In this document: piece by piece, positions 6,321 through 6,822 of the stretch
How positions within the stretch are numbered: the stretch's first letter is position 1
Layout: the number at the start of each line of letters is the position of its first letter
Assembly (NCBI GenBank): GCA_007128995.1
Contig: SKWJ01000213.1
Coordinates: 1 to 6,822 of the forward strand
Source of the DNA: Paracoccaceae bacterium
GTDB lineage: Bacteria; Pseudomonadota; Alphaproteobacteria; Rhodobacterales; Rhodobacteraceae
DNA length: 6,822 nt
Direction: 5' to 3'
The notes under the pieces: model-generated
What the model was told of the DNA's origin: nothing
What the model saw: only the letters and a program-made list of their open reading frames with translations
The model's database searches: none
Made by a program: the position numbers and the translations under genes

Positions 6321-6822
6321 CTATTCCGCAGGCTCGTGGCGGGTCGCGACTGCGCCGTTCGGCATTTTGAAACTGCGCGGCGACACATCTTCCATCTGTT
6401 GATCTCCGCCACCGCAGGCCTTGATCGCGTTGCGCTCTTCTGCACGGGCCTTGCCCTGCGCACGCAAAGCGTCCCGGCGCTCCTGCGCTTTGCGCTTCTT
6501 GTCAGCGTGATCTTCCCAATCTGCCAACTGCGCTTCGGCGATGGTGCGGGTCATGTCGAACCCAAAATCCAGATTGTCGCGCGATTCCAACGAAAAATAG
6601 CCATGCTTGCCAAGATCATAGAACTGGCGCTGCACACCCGCCTTGAGAAAGGCCTTCAGACACCCCAGCAGATATTTGCGCCGATAGCCGGTTCCCCGCC
6701 ACGGATAGTGGAACAGCGCCTTGCGCATGTAGAAGCGCCGATAATTCTTCAGCACTCCTTCCAGCAGGCCACCGCGTGTCATCGATTTCGGCTTCATGAT
6801 CGGGGTGACAAAATTGTATTTG
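6321..6822 (-). CDS. bchE: Anaerobic Mg-protoporphyrin IX monomethyl ester cyclase, C-terminal part (5' end outside window)
   Basis: BchE is a B12-dependent radical SAM enzyme that builds the isocyclic (fifth) ring of bacteriochlorophyll without oxygen, taking the ring oxygen from water. Only the last 166 residues are present; the frame is open to the right edge (reading [18 protein letters not shown] at the boundary), so the first ATG inside the window is internal. The cobalamin-binding and radical SAM cysteine motifs lie outside. Recognition rests on the family C-terminus: [37 protein letters not shown], then the DLGKHGYF segment, followed by a highly charged Lys/Arg/Glu stretch ([27 protein letters not shown]) and CGGG. 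Full-length proteins are about 550-600 residues, so roughly 70% is missing. bchJ begins 5 bp after its stop. Presence of bchE implies cyclase activity at low oxygen; whether the aerobic AcsF is also encoded cannot be seen here. Confidence 0.93.
   Translation of the reverse strand, partial: KYNFVTPIMKPKSMTRGGLLEGVLKNYRRFYMRKALFHYPWRGTGYRRKYLLGCLKAFLKAGVQRQFYDLGKHGYFSLESRDNLDFGFDMTRTIAEAQLADWEDHADKKRKAQERRDALRAQGKARAEERNAIKACGGGDQQMEDVSPRSFKMPNGAVATRHEPAE

Noticed and set aside
6321..6797. A separate small gene starting at the ATG at 6797
   Set aside because: The frame stays open upstream to the window edge, and the residues on both sides of that Met read as continuous BchE C-terminal sequence.
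1..6822. Mobile elements, CRISPR arrays, tRNA/rRNA genes, defence systems or an unknown gene cassette
   Set aside because: I saw no transposase-like product, no regularly spaced direct repeats, no tRNA-like fold and no unexplained gap over 136 bp. All the coding space is accounted for by known pigment, isoprenoid and sensor genes.

Overview
The window is part of a photosynthesis gene cluster from an aerobic or facultative anoxygenic phototroph, very probably an alphaproteobacterium of the Rhodobacteraceae (Rhodobacter/Roseobacter relatives). The basis is the high GC content, tightly packed bch genes in the order bchE-bchJ-bchG-(PucC-like gene)-bchP-idi, a Rhodobacter-type phytoene synthase, a tspO gene just after crtB, and a textbook PpsR/CrtJ operator. 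I made the assignments by recognising protein motifs and recalling family sequences. No database search was run.

Layout. Positions 1-1606 (+ strand) carry crtB (phytoene synthase, probably missing a few N-terminal codons beyond the window edge), then a 127-bp spacer with a perfect 8-bp inverted repeat, then tspO. Positions 1694-6822 (- strand, so transcription runs from high to low coordinates) carry the 3' end of bchE, then bchJ, bchG, a PucC/BCD-family membrane protein (orf428/bch2 type), bchP and idi. The two blocks converge on an 87-bp spacer. Within the bch block most genes nearly touch: bchE/bchJ are 5 bp apart, bchG/bch2 overlap by ATGA, bch2/bchP are 3 bp apart, and bchP/idi overlap by ATGA. 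The exception is a 136-bp AT-richer gap between bchJ and bchG. It holds a perfect TGT-N12-ACA palindrome, suggesting that bchG-bch2-bchP-idi has its own oxygen/light-regulated promoter.

How the genes work together. idi interconverts IPP and DMAPP, supplying the C5 units for both geranylgeranyl diphosphate uses: CrtB condenses two of them to phytoene for carotenoids, and BchG attaches one to bacteriochlorophyllide. BchP then reduces the geranylgeranyl tail to phytyl, and the PucC-like protein probably helps handle or deliver finished pigment at the membrane. BchE (isocyclic ring cyclase) and BchJ belong to earlier steps of bacteriochlorophyll synthesis. TspO is a membrane tetrapyrrole-binding sensor known in Rhodobacter to dampen photosynthesis gene expression under oxygen.

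I found no mobile element, CRISPR array, RNA gene, toxin-antitoxin or defence system, and no unknown multi-gene system. The points most worth a second look are the regulatory DNA (the dyad after crtB and the operator before bchG), the unusual junction between tspO and idi, and BchJ, whose biochemical role is still poorly defined.
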